Assembly (NCBI GenBank): GCA_020426065.1
Contig: JAGQQT010000280.1
Location: 1-5,765, forward strand
Direction of reading: 5' to 3'
Length of the DNA: 5,765 nt
Source: Planctomycetaceae bacterium
GTDB lineage: Bacteria > Planctomycetota > Planctomycetia > Planctomycetales > Planctomycetaceae
Shown here: in pieces, positions 4,962-5,765 of the stretch
How positions within the stretch are numbered: the first letter of the stretch is position 1
How the letters are laid out: each line of letters starts with the position of its first letter
Made by a program: the position numbers and the translations under genes
Notes under the pieces: generated by a model
Databases searched by the model: none
Seen by the model: only the letters and a program-made list of their open reading frames with translations
What the model was told of the DNA's origin: nothing

Positions 4962-5765
4962 TTAAAAATCACCAATCAGGTTTTCATCTTTCCGGTTACC
5001 CAGATTGGAATAGATCGTGATATCGATATTCTCAGAAAGAAATCGGACAGACATATCGGCCAGCACAAACTGGGCTCCCCCTGTATGCTCACTGGAGAAT
5101 CCACCCGTTTCCAAGGCATCTGCCGGTTCCCAGAGTTTATCACCATATTTGTCAATTACATCATGATCGGCGTTAATGGGAACTCCCGTATTTCGCAATG
5201 TAGCACGAGTACCGGAAGTCCAGCCCAGTGTATTTCCGCCTCGAATTTTCTCACCGGCCAGAACGGTATAGGAAACTCCATCCGTGATTTCACTGAAACG
5301 AATCCCACGATTTAAGATGAGCAATCCATCACTCTCAGCTGAAATGGGTCCCACCGCTCCACTGTAAACACCAGCATATGTTGTTGTTGCCAACTTCACT
5401 TCCCGCTCGAATTCTGGTGTTGCCAAATTCATTTCGTAAGTTCCAGCCCATGAGGGACAATACAGCCAGGAGCATGGGTGAGCGGAGACCTGGTCGTTAG
5501 CCTCTGCAAAGGCACTTTGGGAGAAATCATATTTGGAGAAGGCCAGCATTTCATCAATCTGAGGCAGGATGCGGACCATCCAGCCAACTTTGTATCCGGT
5601 CCGAGTATTCTCCACGGGATCTTTCTGATCGATAGAACCGGGTGGGAGTGTTTCCCAGAGATGTTCGTAATTTGAGATTGCAATCCCGATCTGCATCAGG
5701 TTGTTTTTACAGGAAGAACGGCGTGCGGCTTCCCGGGCCTGCTGTACGGCTGGCAGCAGTAATGC
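4962..5765 (-). CDS. DUF1559 protein with prepilin-type H-X9-D C-terminal motif, 5' end cut off by window edge
   Basis: The visible 267 residues begin inside the family's N-terminal helix: ALLLPAVQQAREAARRS, then CKNNLMQIGIAISNYE and TLPPGS. The missing part should be the short prepilin leader and GFTLIELLVVIAIIAIL-type methylation motif, about 20-40 residues. Other family landmarks are LYCPS (101-105), YAGVYSGAVGP (130-140), FSEITDGVSYTVLAGEK (157-173) and HTGGAQFVLADMSVRFLSE (227-245). Known members are prepilin-like, membrane-anchored or exported proteins that are abundant in planctomycetes, with no settled function. The C-terminal H-X9-DG motif here reads H-X9-DM: His227 and Asp237 are kept but Gly is replaced by Met238. 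The gene ends in its own terminator and converges on the coiled-coil gene. The internal ATG at 5696 is not the true start, because family homology continues upstream of it to the edge. Confidence 0.95.
   Translation of the reverse strand, partial: ALLLPAVQQAREAARRSSCKNNLMQIGIAISNYEHLWETLPPGSIDQKDPVENTRTGYKVGWMVRILPQIDEMLAFSKYDFSQSAFAEANDQVSAHPCSWLYCPSWAGTYEMNLATPEFEREVKLATTTYAGVYSGAVGPISAESDGLLILNRGIRFSEITDGVSYTVLAGEKIRGGNTLGWTSGTRATLRNTGVPINADHDVIDKYGDKLWEPADALETGGFSSEHTGGAQFVLADMSVRFLSENIDITIYSNLGNRKDENLIGDF

Overview
The window most likely comes from a planctomycete of the Planctomycetaceae/Gimesia kind. The main evidence is a partial DUF1559 gene at the right edge, with the LLLPAVQQAREAARRS start and a C-terminal H-X9-D motif typical of that phylum's large family of prepilin-processed proteins. 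A Hanks-type kinase fused to an FHA domain, a RecA/KaiC-like ATPase and moderate GC content fit this. The assignment is inferred from protein style, not from a marker gene.

Left part (1-2389, minus strand): two genes are read in the same direction. A soluble FHA-Ser/Thr kinase (932-2389) lies upstream of a KaiC/RAD55-like P-loop ATPase (from 817, running off the left edge). A 114-bp gap separates them and holds a candidate sigma70-like promoter, so the pair may be partly uncoupled. Together they look like a phospho-signalling module whose output or target could be the ATPase. That link rests on position only.

Middle (2390-3078): a 689-bp region between divergent genes. It holds two weak plus-strand short ORFs, a bulged stem-loop, a perfect 10-bp-arm inverted repeat and a 14-bp palindrome. 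The last two precede the next gene and are candidate operator or RNA elements.

Right-middle (3079-4602, plus strand): one membrane-anchored coiled-coil protein of 507 residues. After the coiled coil it has a FlgT-C-like beta domain, a BRCT-like segment carrying an EF-hand-like D-x-D-x-D-G-x-x-D loop, and a Gly/Ser/Thr-rich tail. It looks like a single-gene unit, closed by a strong intrinsic terminator.

Right edge (4603-5765): a convergent intergenic region with two strand-specific terminators, one for each flanking gene, then the DUF1559 gene on the minus strand, whose N-terminus lies beyond the window. No rRNA, tRNA, CRISPR array, insertion sequence or phage gene was recognised. I see no complete new defence or mobile system. 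The best candidates for something undescribed are the kinase/KaiC-like pair and the coiled-coil/BRCT-like envelope protein.
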